Shown here: positions 50,150-63,042 of the stretch, piece after piece
How positions within the stretch are numbered: position 1 is the first letter of the stretch
Layout: each line of letters starts with the position of its first letter
NCBI GenBank assembly: GCA_945859605.1
Contig: OX243811.1
Span: forward strand, 67,824,585 to 67,888,584
Length of the DNA: 64,000 nucleotides
Direction of reading: 5' to 3'
Origin: Lumbricus rubellus
Taxonomy: Eukaryota; Annelida; Clitellata; Crassiclitellata; Lumbricidae
Notes under the pieces: model-generated
What the model saw: only the letters and a program-made list of their open reading frames with translations
What the model was told of the DNA's origin: nothing
The model's database searches: none
Position numbers and translations under genes: made by a program

Positions 50150-50940
50150 TTGAATCATTGACGACAATGGTAAAGTCGAAAATAATAGCCTAATAATTAA
50201 AGTCGATTAAAATCATAAACTCGATAATAAAATAAAGTCGATAACAGTAAAAAGTCGATTGAAATAATGAAGTCAATAATAATTATAAAGTCGATTAAAA
50301 TAACAAAGTCAATGATAATTATAAAGTCGATAATAACAACAAAGTCGATAATAATAACAAAGTCGATAATAATAACAAAGTCGATAATAATAATAGACTA
50401 GAGTCCATTATAAAAAATCATAATAATAACAAAGTCGATAATAATAACAAAGTCGATAATAATAACAAAGTCGATAATAATAATAGACTAGAGTCCATTA
50501 TAAAAAAATCATAATAATAACAAAGTCGATAATAATAACAAAGTCGATAATAATAATAGACTAGAGTCCATTATAAAAAAATCATAATAATAACAAAGTC
50601 TATAATAATAACAAAGTCGATAATAATAACAAAGTCGATAATAATAATAGACTAGAGTCCATTATAAAAAATCATAATAATAACAAAGTCGATAATAATA
50701 ACAAAGTCGATAATAATAACAAAGTCGATAATAATAACAAAGTCGATAATAATAATAGACTAGAGTCCATTATAAAAAAATCATAATAATAACAAAGTCG
50801 ATAATAACAACAAAGTCGACAATAATAATAAAGTCGATAGGCCTAATAAAAAAAAAACATAGGCCTAAAAATAACAAAGTCGATAATAATAATAAAGTCG
50901 ATTATAAAATATTCATAATAATAACAAAGTCGATAATTAG
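50150..50940 (+). repeat. AATAACAAAGTCGAT array with higher-order units
   Basis: The basic unit is 18 bp (AACAAAGTCGATAATAAT). Blocks of two to four units are separated by AGACTAGAGTCCATTATAAA, giving a higher-order repeat. The edges are degenerate. Confidence 0.9.
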
Positions 50941-51224
50941 GTGGTCGGGTTTAGGCGATTTTGTGCACGACTGCGTACGTCGTGGGAATCAAGAGGTCTG
51001 GACGTAGGTCTACGCTAAATAGGACGTTCGCACTAGCTAAATTAGGCCTATTTAGACTATCACTTTGTTATCTTAAATATGGCATTCTATTACATTAGGC
51101 CATATAAAAGTCATGGGCACCTCGTTCTGTGCTGTAAATAGTAGTCTACCGTAATAATGTTTTATAGATGGCTTTATCTAATTAACTTTTGTAAAAGCGT
51201 ATCTGTACTTGTACGCATGGGCAG

Positions 51225-51405
51225 AGCTTACAGCGTGGCAGGACGGTCATGGACGGCATCCTAGCTTATTTCCAAATCTCTATGCCGTCCTGCCACTTAT
51301 TTGGCCAGCACTCCTGAAAATGTAAGGGGCGTCCTGGCACTTCTTTTGGAAAAGTAAGGGGCGTCCAAGCATTTATTTTTACACTTTTAGCACTGCGCAT
51401 GAGGA
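51225..51405 (+). repeat. GGGGCGTCC-rich repeat, copy 2 (no hairpin)
   Basis: It is homologous to 6712-6955 (CCGTCCTGCCACTTATT, GGGGCGTCC blocks, TTTTAGCACTGCGC). At the place of the hairpin it reads straight through (GGGGCGTCCAAGCATTTATT). Confidence 0.6.
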
Positions 51406-52419
51406 AGGGTCCACGAAATGTAGGCCTTCGAAGTGCAACAGAGGAGAATATTGTTGCTTTTTAAATATATGAACGAGATGGATGCACTGGAGTTGTTGGA
51501 TTGTTGGTGGAATTGGAAAGCAGCGGTGGAAGAAACGATGGACTGTGGATATAGAATGAATTCAATTATCCACTGGATGTAATAAAAAAATAAATGTGAT
51601 TTCACTCGAACAGCACAATAGACAGAGCCATAGAAACATAGACAGACAGACGGACGGACGGACGGACAGAGACACAGAGAGTGGACAACTTTCCAACAGA
51701 TGCTGCATACAGAAAGAAAATGGTTATTCCAATGAAGAATTGAACATGCAGAAAGTCAAAGGTTAACTCTAGTCACGCAGTTCGCTTGCAAACTCCAGCA
51801 CCTGCTTTAATTCACAAGGGATCATGGCCATATCATAATCATTAATAGAAATAAACTATTTATGAAATCATAATAATCAATTAAGAAAAATATTAGCAAC
51901 AATTAAAACTCAACAATTATTATTAATTATCATCTTTAATTCTTCAAAAAACAAATGATTATCCTGATTTCTTTCTAAACAATTATTTATACTCGTCAAT
52001 ATTTCTTCTAAGTACAAACGATTATCTTTGTATTCTTCTAAAAACAAAACAAATGCTCATCTTTTATAATTCTTTCTAAAAACCAAAAACTCGGCCATTG
52101 TTTTCTATGCACCGTTTTTAAAACAAGGCTCTACGTAAAAACAATTCTCCTCTCACTACTCAATGCATCAGAGTTCTTTCTAAAGATGAACAAATATAAA
52201 ACATCTCTTTAGTCTTCTGTCCTTGCTCCCTTTGACCAGTATCATTGGCTAACATCTTGGACTAATGTCTAATGGACCAGACACTGTCAACAAGAATTGC
52301 TTCTAACTATTTACACAGTAATTCTTAGAAATTTAAACAATATTACGGCACAGAGTGTATGCTCACAAGTAACAAAAATTGATCACAGATTCCGAAGTTC
52401 TATGTACAGAGTCAATAAC

Positions 52420-52522
52420 GATGATGATAATGTTCATGAGGATGACAATGACGACGATAACAATGATGATGAAGACAATGGCGATGATGTTGATGCTGAT
52501 GATGATGATGAAATGGTCATTG
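52420..52522 (+). repeat. GAT/GAC-rich trinucleotide repeat next to the nuclear receptor stop
   Basis: Imperfect GATGATGA/GACGA run. It lies just past the receptor stop codon, in its likely 3' UTR. Confidence 0.8.
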
Positions 52523-54638
52523 TCAACATGTCAGATCGAGGACCTCCTTCATAAGCGGATGGATTCCATCGAGTTTCACGCGCAGTAGAACCTGCGAATG
52601 CTCCTCGTTCAGATTGCGTACTTCCGTCAGTTTCATGAGCAGCTTTGGAAAGAGCATGCGAGCGACGGGAAGTGGATGGATTGAGTGGAGATAGTTGTTG
52701 AGCAGCAGAGAATACTTCTCCTGCTCATCAGCGACAAGACTTTTCCAGCTGACGTTGTCACGATCCGGAGAGAAGAGCGAGATGACGAGCAGAAGGATGA
52801 GCGTCGTCTCATCCGCTCGCAGATCAGTGACGAGCGAACGGATGAACTTCATGAGGTCATCAAACAGACCGAGACCGTTCTCCGCCTTCTCCAGTTGATC
52901 GAGTCGCATGGCGCTCGTCTCTTCATGGTCGACTGGATCGAGGAAATGTTGCTTCTCTTCATCGAACGTCATCACTGATCGAATGATGAGCAACTCTATG
53001 CTGCCTCCCTTCAGAAGATGGATCTGCTCCACTTGAGGAAGCATCCGGAATGACGTCACCTACGCAGTTCATACATACAATTTATACATACATGTATACA
53101 TACAATGTATACATACACGTATATATACAATGTATACATAATTATATACGATTTATGTCTTCTATCAGTTACTATGGCAACAGGTGGAAAAGAGGATTAA
53201 GAGAAAGAAGATGAAAATAGGTCAATGCAAGAATTATTAATTATTCTCCATTTATTAATAAATAAAATATTTTTATCTAATTACGAAGCATCGATTGTTT
53301 GTTGCGCTGAGCAATTGTTGTATAATTCTGCATAAATTAAAATGAAAAAAATTTCATCTTATCATTTTCTTCCTTTCTTAAGAGTTCTGTGGTGATGAAT
53401 AAAACCAATTGATGTACGTATGACATTGAATGTATTTATCTCTACGGATGGATGATAGAGATTGAGAATTGACCCCCTACCCCCACCCATCCAGCTGAGG
53501 CCTCCACTGACCTGTTTGACCATTGCGATGACCCTTCGTACGCTCAACTCTGCAATGTTGACGAGATCCGTTAGATTCGCTTTCTCTCGTGATGAAACAA
53601 CTTTCTCGACGTTGACGACCAATGAATTGCGATAAGCGACGCGAAGATCGGTTATCGTTGCTTCGTCTTCTGCGCTCAATGGAATCGTCGTCGTCGCTGT
53701 CAGCAGCCTCCAGGTGGCAGCACCAGCCACAGAAGATGAAGAAGTTGAAGAAGATGAAGAAGAAGACAGGGGATTGGCTGACGACATGAGCGTTGATGAT
53801 GATGCTGTTGTTGTTATCATCGGCTGCCACTTGGTGTCTGTCATCATCTGCTGCCAATCAGATGGAGGAGGAAGAAACGGTGGAATGGGAACATCAGACA
53901 AAACTGAAGAAGGAGGAGATGATGACATTTTCCTACATCAATAGAAAACGTTGGCATAAATTCTCTGAAACTGACAGACAGACATGGTGAAACACCAAAA
54001 GAGACAGACAAACGGATACAACAGCAGAGGCAGAGTTGAAGATGATGAACTGACTGGGTTTGCTCACTCTCACTCTCTCTCTTCATTAAGCATCTTGGCA
54101 TTGTAACAATTGTGAGAATAATAAAAACTCTGACAACAAATCAATTGTCTCAATAGACTGAGACGAAGACCCTGACAAAGACAGAGACAGAGAGACATAG
54201 ATAGGAACAGAGACACATAGAGACCGAAAGAGTAAGAAAAGAAGACAGAGAGAAACAGAAAGAGACAGCAACATAACGAAGATGAGGAAGGAGCTAAAAA
54301 GAGACAAAAAAGTAAAAGACAACTGTTTCTGCTCTTACTCTGGACTGTGCATCCTGCTGGTGCTGCTGCTGGTGGTGCCATTGTTTCCTCCCATCACTGT
54401 TATCTTCTTAAGAAATCGGTTCTCTTCAATCTTCCGTCTCTTTGTCGCCTTTTCTTCATCCGTCAAAATGTATTCCTTCTTCATTCCGATCTGAAGACAT
54501 TTCTTCAGACGACAGCGTTTGCAGAAGCGACGGTTTGACGTGTCCATCTTACACTTCTCATCATATGGACACTTGAAATAACCCTACACACATACATCAA
54601 CAAACAAACACACACATCAACACACACACATCAAACCA

Positions 54639-54690
<52 letters not shown>

Positions 54691-55808
54691 ACACATTTAT
54701 TTCTTCAAAAACTGACACATTATTATTATTATTATTATTAATTAATTATATTGGGTCACGTTTCTGCATTAATGTTATTATTTATTATTATTATTATAAT
54801 TACTATTATTATTTTTACTCTTATCGTTAATTTTATTTTCCACATCAAACAACATCAGAGCTACAAATGGTTTCACAGCATGTTGACTAGTAATTATTAG
54901 CAAGGGAAGCAGTAGCCGGGCGATGCATTGGGTAACAGACTGGCATGGAGTTCAGTGGACACTTTAGTTCAATTCCCATTGAAGCCAATGTAGGATAGAC
55001 GTGTGCTTTGTAGGCTGCTAATAGGCATCGTTGTATTGCAGGTTAGTAGTTAAGATTGATGCTAATTAAGATTGGTTCATGTATTCATACTGTGTTTGTC
55101 AGTTCAAGGAATTCAAGAAAGATTTATTATAATAATAATTTATATTAAAATTATTTTTTATGATCCCTTCATAATTCAATACTATAATTACTATTCTTTA
55201 AGTCTATAATTATTCTAATTGGAAGTAGAAAGACTGTACGTCATATAAATTGATGATCATCATCATACCAATCCTTTCGGTGCGTTTCGTCGGAAGAATG
55301 CTTTGCACGATTCACACGAGATGGCATCAAAGTTGAATCCAAGAGCTTTGTCTCCACACACACCACAGATCTTATCCTCACGACTAACCATCCCTGCTGC
55401 TGCTGCTGCCCCCACTCCTCCCATCTTCACCCCACATCGACCCCCAACCACATTCGATCCCCCAAACACCCCATCAACCCCACCAGACGATGACAAAGAC
55501 TCAAGCCCTCCTCCTCCTCCTCCTTCTACTCCATCTCCGCTTGGGCCGCCGATGCTGCAGTTGCTGCTGCTGCTGACGTTGCTATGGGAACTGGACTGCG
55601 ACATTGGAGATGAGTCGAGTGAACATCCGAAGTCATCGAGGAATCCTCCTCCATCCTCTTCCATCGCAATGTCAAGGTCAAGTTCCGTTCGACCTCCACC
55701 ACACATCCCAAACGAATTGACGTATCCTCCTCCTCCCACCGACACAACTGGTCCAACATCACCGACGAATAATCCACTGTTGCCATAGTAACTGCATCCT
55801 CCACTCAT
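52523..55808 (-). CDS. Nuclear receptor of the HR96/DAF-12/VDR (NR1) type, four exons, about 580 aa
   Basis: Coding exons (- strand): 55808..55269, 54583..54339, 53932..53512, 53059..52523. Phases agree, giving 1743 nt. Residues 1-146 are Gly/Ser-rich. The DNA-binding domain has Cys 148, 151, 165, 168 with P-box ESCKA ([14 protein letters not shown]), and the second finger Cys 185, 191, 201, 204 ([20 protein letters not shown]). A basic hinge KRRKIEENR follows, then a Ser-rich linker and a ligand-binding domain ([35 protein letters not shown]). The AF-2 helix is PLMKEVLDL, and the protein ends there. It should act in the nucleus as a ligand-regulated transcription factor; the ligand is unknown. 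MSGGCS is the first Met after an acceptor, so a further 5' exon is possible. Confidence 0.92.
54638..54690 (+). repeat. TTA microsatellite
   Basis: About 16 TTA/ATT units in the first receptor intron, close to the acceptor of exon 2. Confidence 0.95.
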
Positions 55809-56980
55809 CTGGAAACCTGGAAAGCACATGGAAAAGGAAATCGTTAGCAACTTCTATTGAGCCATTGTCTAGCGCAACGAGAACGAAGCCGTGTGATGTA
55901 ATTGATGTAATTGATGTACAGTGATTGTAATTGATTGTAATCTGGTGATTATAATGTCATTTAATCTATAACTTGAGATGAGGCAACTACAGGAGGTTTG
56001 AAGTGGTCACCACTTCATCTCTTATAAATCTATGCACCATAGTTAAATGATGCATATGCAGCATATGAGTGTGTTTGGCCAGTCCTCTCCCTCGCCATCT
56101 CATCTTCCCAACAACAGTGTACAGTCAGTGTACTCAATACAGCAGCCGAATCGTACGGTAGAGGTCGCACGTGGAGCAGAAATATTGAATCAAATTTCAT
56201 GGCTCGGATTTGACCCATGACCTCTAAGTTGACCCAGGTCAAGCAGACTAACTGATGCATCAGCAGGTCAATGAATGAGGTCATTAGGTCAATGAGGGTC
56301 AATGAGATGAATATATTATGCAGATGAGATGAATATATTATGCAGATGACGTTTAGAGTGAATCAGTTGTTATTCGTTTGAAATAAAATGATCATCATCT
56401 TCATTTAGTCATTGAATGCAGGTGCATCGAATAGCATGACCAGAGAAACTGAACGTTGAAAATGCAGATGTGGCCTATGGTTTGAGACAAAGCATATGAT
56501 GTGGTGAGAGGGATGAGTGGGATATCATTGTTCACTCAATCTATGGACCAGTGTAGATGAAGACCTCAGCCAAGTGAGAAGGAGCCCCGTTGGCCTAGGA
56601 GCACTGATGATGGCCCAGCAGTAGGCCACTGACTATGATGGGTGAAGGGGGTCATCCACCGAAGAAGACTCTTCTTAAATAATTCTCTTTTCTATACGAT
56701 CATCAGTGGAAGTAGTAATCATGTCTGCTATAACACACACGCACACACACCAGCACACACACGCATGCAAACCCCAAACGCGCACGCACGCGCACGCACG
56801 CGCACACACACGCACACACACACGCACACACACACACACAAACACACACACGCACACACAGAGTGAGTGGGTCGTGCATGCATGCATGCATGCAGCTGTG
56901 TTGCATTAAATCATAAAAAGACGATTTCAACAGATTTTTACGAATCGTTTAAAACTCAAAAACGATCAACGACGACGACG
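55809..56980. other. Upstream flank of the nuclear receptor
   Basis: No gene recognised. It contains a CA/CGCA microsatellite at 56736-56860, followed by CATGCATGCATGCATGC at about 56877-56893. The open frame at 56030-56302 has no recognisable domain. Confidence 0.5.
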
Positions 56981-56982
56981 AC

Positions 56983-59900
56983 GTCATCTGCCGTCGTCAT
57001 TAAAACTATTTTATAAATTATTCTTACATAATATTCTAATTTAATAATATAATATAGAAATGATTATCTGCCGTCGTCATTAAAACTATTTTATAAATTA
57101 TTCTTACATAATATTCTAATTTAATAATATAATATAGAAATGCTTATCTGCCGTCGTCATTAAAACTATTTTATAAATTATTCTTACATAATATTCTAAC
57201 TTAATAATATAATATAGAAATGCTTATCTGCCGTCGTCATTAAAACTATTTTATAAATTATTCTTACATAATATTCTAACTTAATAATATAATATAGAAA
57301 TGCTTATCTGCCGTCGTCATTAAAACTATTTTATAAATTCTTACATAAAATTCTAATTTAATATTATAATATAGAAATGCTTATCTGCTTTCGTCAATAA
57401 AACTATTTTATAAATTATTCTTACATAATATTCTAACTTAATAATATAATATAGAAATGCTTATCTGCCGTCGTCATTAAAACTATTTTATAAATTATTC
57501 TTACATAATATTCTAACTTAATAATATAATATAGAAATGCTTATCTGCCGTCGTCATTAAAACTATTTTATAAATTATTCTTACATAATATTCTAACTTA
57601 ATAATATAATATAGAAATGCTTATCTGCCGTCGTCATTAAAACTATTTTATAAATTCTTACATAATATTCTAATTTAATATTATAATATAGAAATGCTTA
57701 TCTGCTTTCGTCAATAAAACTATTTTATAAATTCTTACATAATATTCTAATTTAATAATATAATATAGAAATGCTTATCTGCCGTCGTCATTAAAACTAT
57801 TTTATAAATTATTCTTACATAATATTCTAACTTAATAATATAATATAGAAATGCTTATCTGCCGTCGTCATTAAAACTATTTTATAAATTATTCTTACAT
57901 AATATTCTAACTTAATAATATAATATAGAAATGCTTATCTGCCGTCGTCATTAAAACTATTTTATAAATTCTTACATAATATTCTAATTTAATATTATAA
58001 TATAGAAATGCTTATCTGCTTTCGTCAATAAAACTATTTTATAAATTCTTACATAATATTCTAATTTAATATTATAATATAGAAATGCTTATCTGCCGTC
58101 GTCATTAAAACTATTTTATAAATTATTCTTACATAATATTCTAACTTAATAATATAATATAGAAATGCTTATCTGCCGTCGTCATTAAAACTATTTTATA
58201 AATTATTCTTACATAATATTCTAACTTAATAATATAATATAGAAATGCTTATCTGCCGTCGTCATTAAAACTATTTTATAAATTCTTACATAATATTCTA
58301 ATTTAATATTATAATATAGAAATGCTTATCTGCTTTCGTCAATAAAACTATTTTATAAATTCTTACATAATATTCTAATTTAATAATATAATATAGAAAT
58401 GCTTATCTGCCGTCGTCATTAAAACTATTTTATAAATTATTCTTACATAATATTCTAATTTAATAATATAATATAGAAATGCTTATCTGCCGTCGTCATT
58501 AAAACTATTTTATAAATTATTCTTACATAATATTCTAATTTAATAATATAATATAGAAATGCTTATCTGCCGTCGTCATTAAAACTATTTTATAAATTCT
58601 TACATAATATTCTAATTTAATATTATAATATAGAAATGCTTATCTGCCGTCGTCAATAAAACTATTTTATGAATTATTCTTACATAATATTCTAATTTAA
58701 TAATATAATATAGAAATGCTTATCTGCCGTCGTCATTAAAACTATTTTATAAATTCTTACATAATATTCTAATTTAATATTATAATATAGAAATGCTTAT
58801 CTGCCGTCGTCATTAAAACTATTTTATAAATTATTCTTACATAATATTCTAATTTAATAATATAATATAGAAATGCTTATCTGCCGTCGTCATTAAAACT
58901 ATTTTATAAATTATTCTTACATAATATTCTAATTTAATAATATAATATAGAAATGCTTATCTGCCGTCGTCATTAAAACTATTTTATAAATTCTTACCTA
59001 ATATTCTAATTTAATATTATAATATAGAAATGCTTATCTGCCGTCGTCAATAAAACTATTTTATGAATTATTCTTACATAATATTCTAATTTAATAATAT
59101 AATATAGAAATGCTTATCTGCCGTCGTCATTAAAACTATTTTATAAATTCTTACATAATATTCTAATTTAATATTATAATATAGAAATGCTTATCTGCCG
59201 TCGTCATTAAAACTATTTTATAAATTCTTACATAATATTCTAATTTAATATTATAATATAGAAATGCTTATCTGCCGTCGTCAATAAAACTATTTAATAA
59301 CAACTTACATAATATTCTAATTTAATATTATAATATAGAAATGCTTATCTGCAATCGTCAATAAAACTATTTAATAAATTCTTACATAATATTCTAATTT
59401 AATAATATAATATAGAAATGCTTATCTGCTTTCGTCAATAAAACTATTTTATAAATTATTCTTACATAATATTCTAATTTAATAATATAATATAGAAATG
59501 ATTATCTGCCGTCGTCAATAAAACTATTTTATAAATTATTCTTACATAATATTCTAATTTAATAATATAATATAGAAATGCTTATCTGCTTTCGTCAATA
59601 AAACTATTTTATAAATTATTCTTACATAATATTCTAATTTAATAATATAATATAGAAATGATTATCTGCCGTCGTCAATAAAACTATTTTATAAATTATT
59701 CTTACATAATATTCTAATTTAATAATATAATATAGAAATGATTATCTGCCGTCGTCAATAAAACTATTTTATAAATTATTCTTACATAATATTCTAATTT
59801 AATAATATAATATAGAAATGCTTATCTGCCGTCGTCAATAAAACTATTTTATAAATTATTCTTACATAATATTCTAATTTAATAATATAATATAGAAATG

Positions 59901-59985
59901 ATTATCTGTCGTCGTCAATAAAACTATTTAATAAATTCTTACATAATATTCTAATTTAATAATATAATATAGAAATGATTATCTG
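56983..59985 (+). repeat. 80-bp AT-rich satellite, about 38 units
   Basis: Each unit starts near ATCTGCCGTCGTCATTAAAA and continues through TTTTATAAATTATTCTTACA, TAATATTCTAATTTAATAAT and ATAATATAGAAATGCTT. Short units lack 3 bases (ATT) or slightly more. A second form has CTGCTTTCGTCAATAAAAC. In the left half units follow a four-unit order: two long CCG forms, one short CCG form, one CTTT form. Confidence 0.96.
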
Positions 59986-60260
59986 TCTTGTCTGTCTGTC
60001 GCCTTTACTTTGTCTCTGTCTGTCTCTGTATCGTTCTCTTTCTATCGATGTCTCTGTGGCTCTGTCTCTCTTTCGCTATGTCTGTCTGTCTTTCCGTCTG
60101 TTTGTCTCTTTCTCTGCCTCTGTCCTTTCTCTCATTTTCTTTTTCCTCTCACCTGTCTCTCCTTCCCTTATCTCTCCCTCTCTCCATCTCTCACTTTCTC
60201 AACATCTTCTCTCCCTCTCCCTTTCTCCCTACTCACACCCTTCTCCTCATCCTTCTCTCC
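59985..60260 (+). repeat. CTGT/CTCT-rich low-complexity sequence
   Basis: Pyrimidine-rich stretch starting at the end of the satellite. A GGAC/GGAT run follows at about 60335-60420 and a CAGA run at about 60607-60652. The long frames here are artefacts. Confidence 0.85.
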
Positions 60261-60611
60261 ATCCTATAATCAGTATACATAGCGATGGGTGGATGTGCGG
60301 CCGACTCTATGTGTGCAGTCAGCCTCCGAAGCGGACGGACGGACGGATGGATGGACGGAGGGATGGATGGACGGATGGATGGACGGACGGAGGGGCGGAA
60401 GGACGGAGGGAGGCCGAGGGGGAGAGAGAGACGGCGCCGACGCGGGCGTCTGAAACTGATAGGACGACGCCGACCGATGCCTACCCCACCCACCCCTCCC
60501 TTCGATCCCCCCTTCTCTCCTTCTCTAAACAATGCACCCGTTGACCTTCTGCCTCCTGCTTGCCAAGGAGGGTGAAACGAGTGCAGCAGGCAGCAGTCGG
60601 TCAGGACAGAT

Positions 60612-60653
<42 letters not shown>

Positions 60654-60799
60654 AGGAGGAGAGGGAGAGGAGGAGGAGGAGGAGGCAGCGTATGAGAAAC
60701 AATTCATCAGATGAAAGTTCAGACTGAAAACTCAAATTTCCTATTCTAAGAAAGTTGAATGAAGAAGGAGCTCAGAAAAATGGAGATTGGTCAGAACAG

Positions 60800-60976
60800 A
60801 AAGAGGAGGAGGAAGGAGAGGAGGAGGAGGAGGAGGAAGAGAAGGAGGAGGAGGAGGAGGAAGAGGAGGAGGAGGAGAAAGAGGAGGAGGAAGAGGAGGA
60901 GAAAGAGGAGGAGCAGGAGGAAGACGACGAGGAGGAGGAGGAGGAGGAGGAAGAGGAGGAGGAGGAGAAAGAGGAG

Positions 60977-61009
<33 letters not shown>

Positions 61010-61012
61010 CCA
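60800..61012 (+). repeat. GGA/GAA purine tract
   Basis: About 210 bp of GGAGGAGGAAGAGGAG-type sequence. A CTC/CTT-rich tract follows at 61075-61240. Confidence 0.95.
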
Positions 61013-61289
61013 AAATGGCCGACCAATGACTCTCAGCTCCTCCTCTTCAATAAACCTATTTCCATTCTCCATCCAACACTCTTCTTCTCTTTTCCCTCCT
61101 TCTCCTCTCACTTCTCCCAGTCCTCTTTCTCAACCTCCTCCTCCTCTTCCCTTTCTCCTCCTCCTCTTCCACTTACTTCTCCTCCTTTCCCTTTAAGCCT
61201 CCTCTTCCTCTTCATTCACCTCCTCATGCTCCTACTCCTCCTTCTTTTCCTCTCTCAATTCAATCCAAGCAAACAACAACAATATATAA

Positions 61290-61360
61290 TATATACACAT
61301 ATTATATAAATATAATATATAAATAATATATATATATATCTAATATATATACACACATAT

Positions 61361-61396
<36 letters not shown>

Positions 61397-61400
61397 CTAG
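61290..61400 (+). repeat. TA-rich microsatellite
   Basis: Imperfect ATATAT runs ending in a clean TA run at about 61368-61395. Confidence 0.9.
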
Positions 61401-61754
61401 GACCGTTCGAAATTCTCCTCCACAACATCCACAAAGCCAGCAGTACGTTTTTTATTGAGTCAGATCAATTGCAATATATACGAAATTGCAGGAGAAGAAG
61501 TAGAAGACGAGAAGGAGCAGGAGGATGAGAAGGAGCAGGAGGAGAATGAGGAGGAGGAGGCGAAGAGGAGGAGGATGGAAAGCATGATGATGATGATGAT
61601 GATAATAATGGAGAGATGGAGGAAGAGGAACTGGAAAGGAATCAACGTTTAACATTGGGAAGATGAGTGATGATGATGGTGATGGATGGATGGATGGATG
61701 TTCTTCCTGCCTCCTCCTACTTCTTTGCAGGACAACTGTGGAAGAGGAGAGGAA

Positions 61755-63010
61755 GAGGAAAAGAAGAAAGAGGCAGAGGAGGAAGAGGCAGAGGAGGACG
61801 AGGCAGAGGAGGACGAGGCAGAGGAGGAAGAGGAAGAGGAGGACGAGGCAGAGGAGGACGAGGCAGAGGAGGAAGAGGCAGAGGAGGAAGAGGAAGAGGA
61901 GGACGAGGCAGAGGAGGAAGAGGCAGAGGAGGAAGAGGAAGAGGAGGACGAGGCAGAGGAGGAAGAGGAAGAGGAGGACGAGGCAGAGGAGGACGAGGCA
62001 GAGGAGGAAGAGGAAGAGGAGGACGAGGCAGAGGAGGACGAGGCAGAGGAGGAAGAGGCAGAGGAGGAAGAGGAAGAGGAGGACGAGGCAGAGGAGGAAG
62101 AGGCAGAGGAGGACGAGGCAGAGGAGGACGAGGCAGAGGAGGAAGAGGAAGAGGAAGACGAGGCAGAGGAGGAAGAGGAAGAGGAGGACGAGGCAGAGGA
62201 GGACGAGGCAGAGGAGGAAGAGGCAGAGGAGGAAGAGGAAGAGGAGGACGAGGCAGAGGAGGAAGAGGCAGAGGAGGACGAGGCAGAGGAGGACGAGGCA
62301 GAGGAGGAAGAGGAAGAGGAGGACGAGGCAGAGGAGGACGAGGCAGAGGAGGAAGAGGAAGAGGAGGACGAGGCAGAGGAGGAAGAGGCAGAGGAGGACG
62401 AGGCAGAGGAGGAAGAGGAAGAGGAGGACGAGGCAGAGGAGGACGAGGCAGAGGAGGAAGAGGAAGAGGAGGACGAGGCAGAGGAGGAAGAGGCAGAGGA
62501 GGAAGAGGAAGAGGAGGACGAGGCAGAGGAGGAAGAGGCAGAGGAGGAAGAGGAAGAGGAGGACGAGGCAGAGGAGGACGAGGCAGAGGAGGACGAGGCA
62601 GAGGAGGACGAGGCAGAGGAGGAAGAGGAAGAGGAGGACGAGGCAGAGGAGGAAGAGGCAGAGGAGGACGAGGCAGAGGAGGAAGAGGAAGAGGAGGACG
62701 AGGCAGAGGAGGACGAGGCAGAGGAGGAAGAGGAAGAGGAGGACGAGGCAGAGGAGGAAGAGGCAGAGGAGGACGAGGCAGAGGAGGAAGAGGAGGACGA
62801 GGCAGAGGAGGAAGAGGCAGAGGAGGAAGAGGAAGAGGAGGACGAGGCAGAGGAGGACGAGGCAGAGGAGGAAGAGGAAGAGGAGGACGAGGAAGAGGAG
62901 GACGAGGCAGAGGAGGACGAGGCAGAGGAGGAAGAGGAAGAGGAGGACGAGGCAGAGGAGGAAGAGGCAGAGGAGGAAGAGGCAGAGGAGGACGAGGCAG
63001 AGGAGGAGAG
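61755..63010 (+). repeat. GAGGAAGAGGCAGAGGAGGAC purine minisatellite
   Basis: About 1.25 kb of 6-bp and 12-bp units GAGGAA, GAGGAC, GAGGCA in varied order. All three + frames are open: Glu/Asp/Ala, Arg-Gly-Gly and Lys/Arg/Gln-rich. No intron or domain supports a gene. Confidence 0.93.
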
Positions 63011-63042
63011 GTTTTTAGATTGGAAGTGAAGGTCAGATGAAA

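Noticed and set aside
61663..63040. 450-codon frames (acidic, RGG-like, basic)
   Set aside because: Low-complexity purine array open in all three frames, with no intron structure or domain. Reported as a repeat only.
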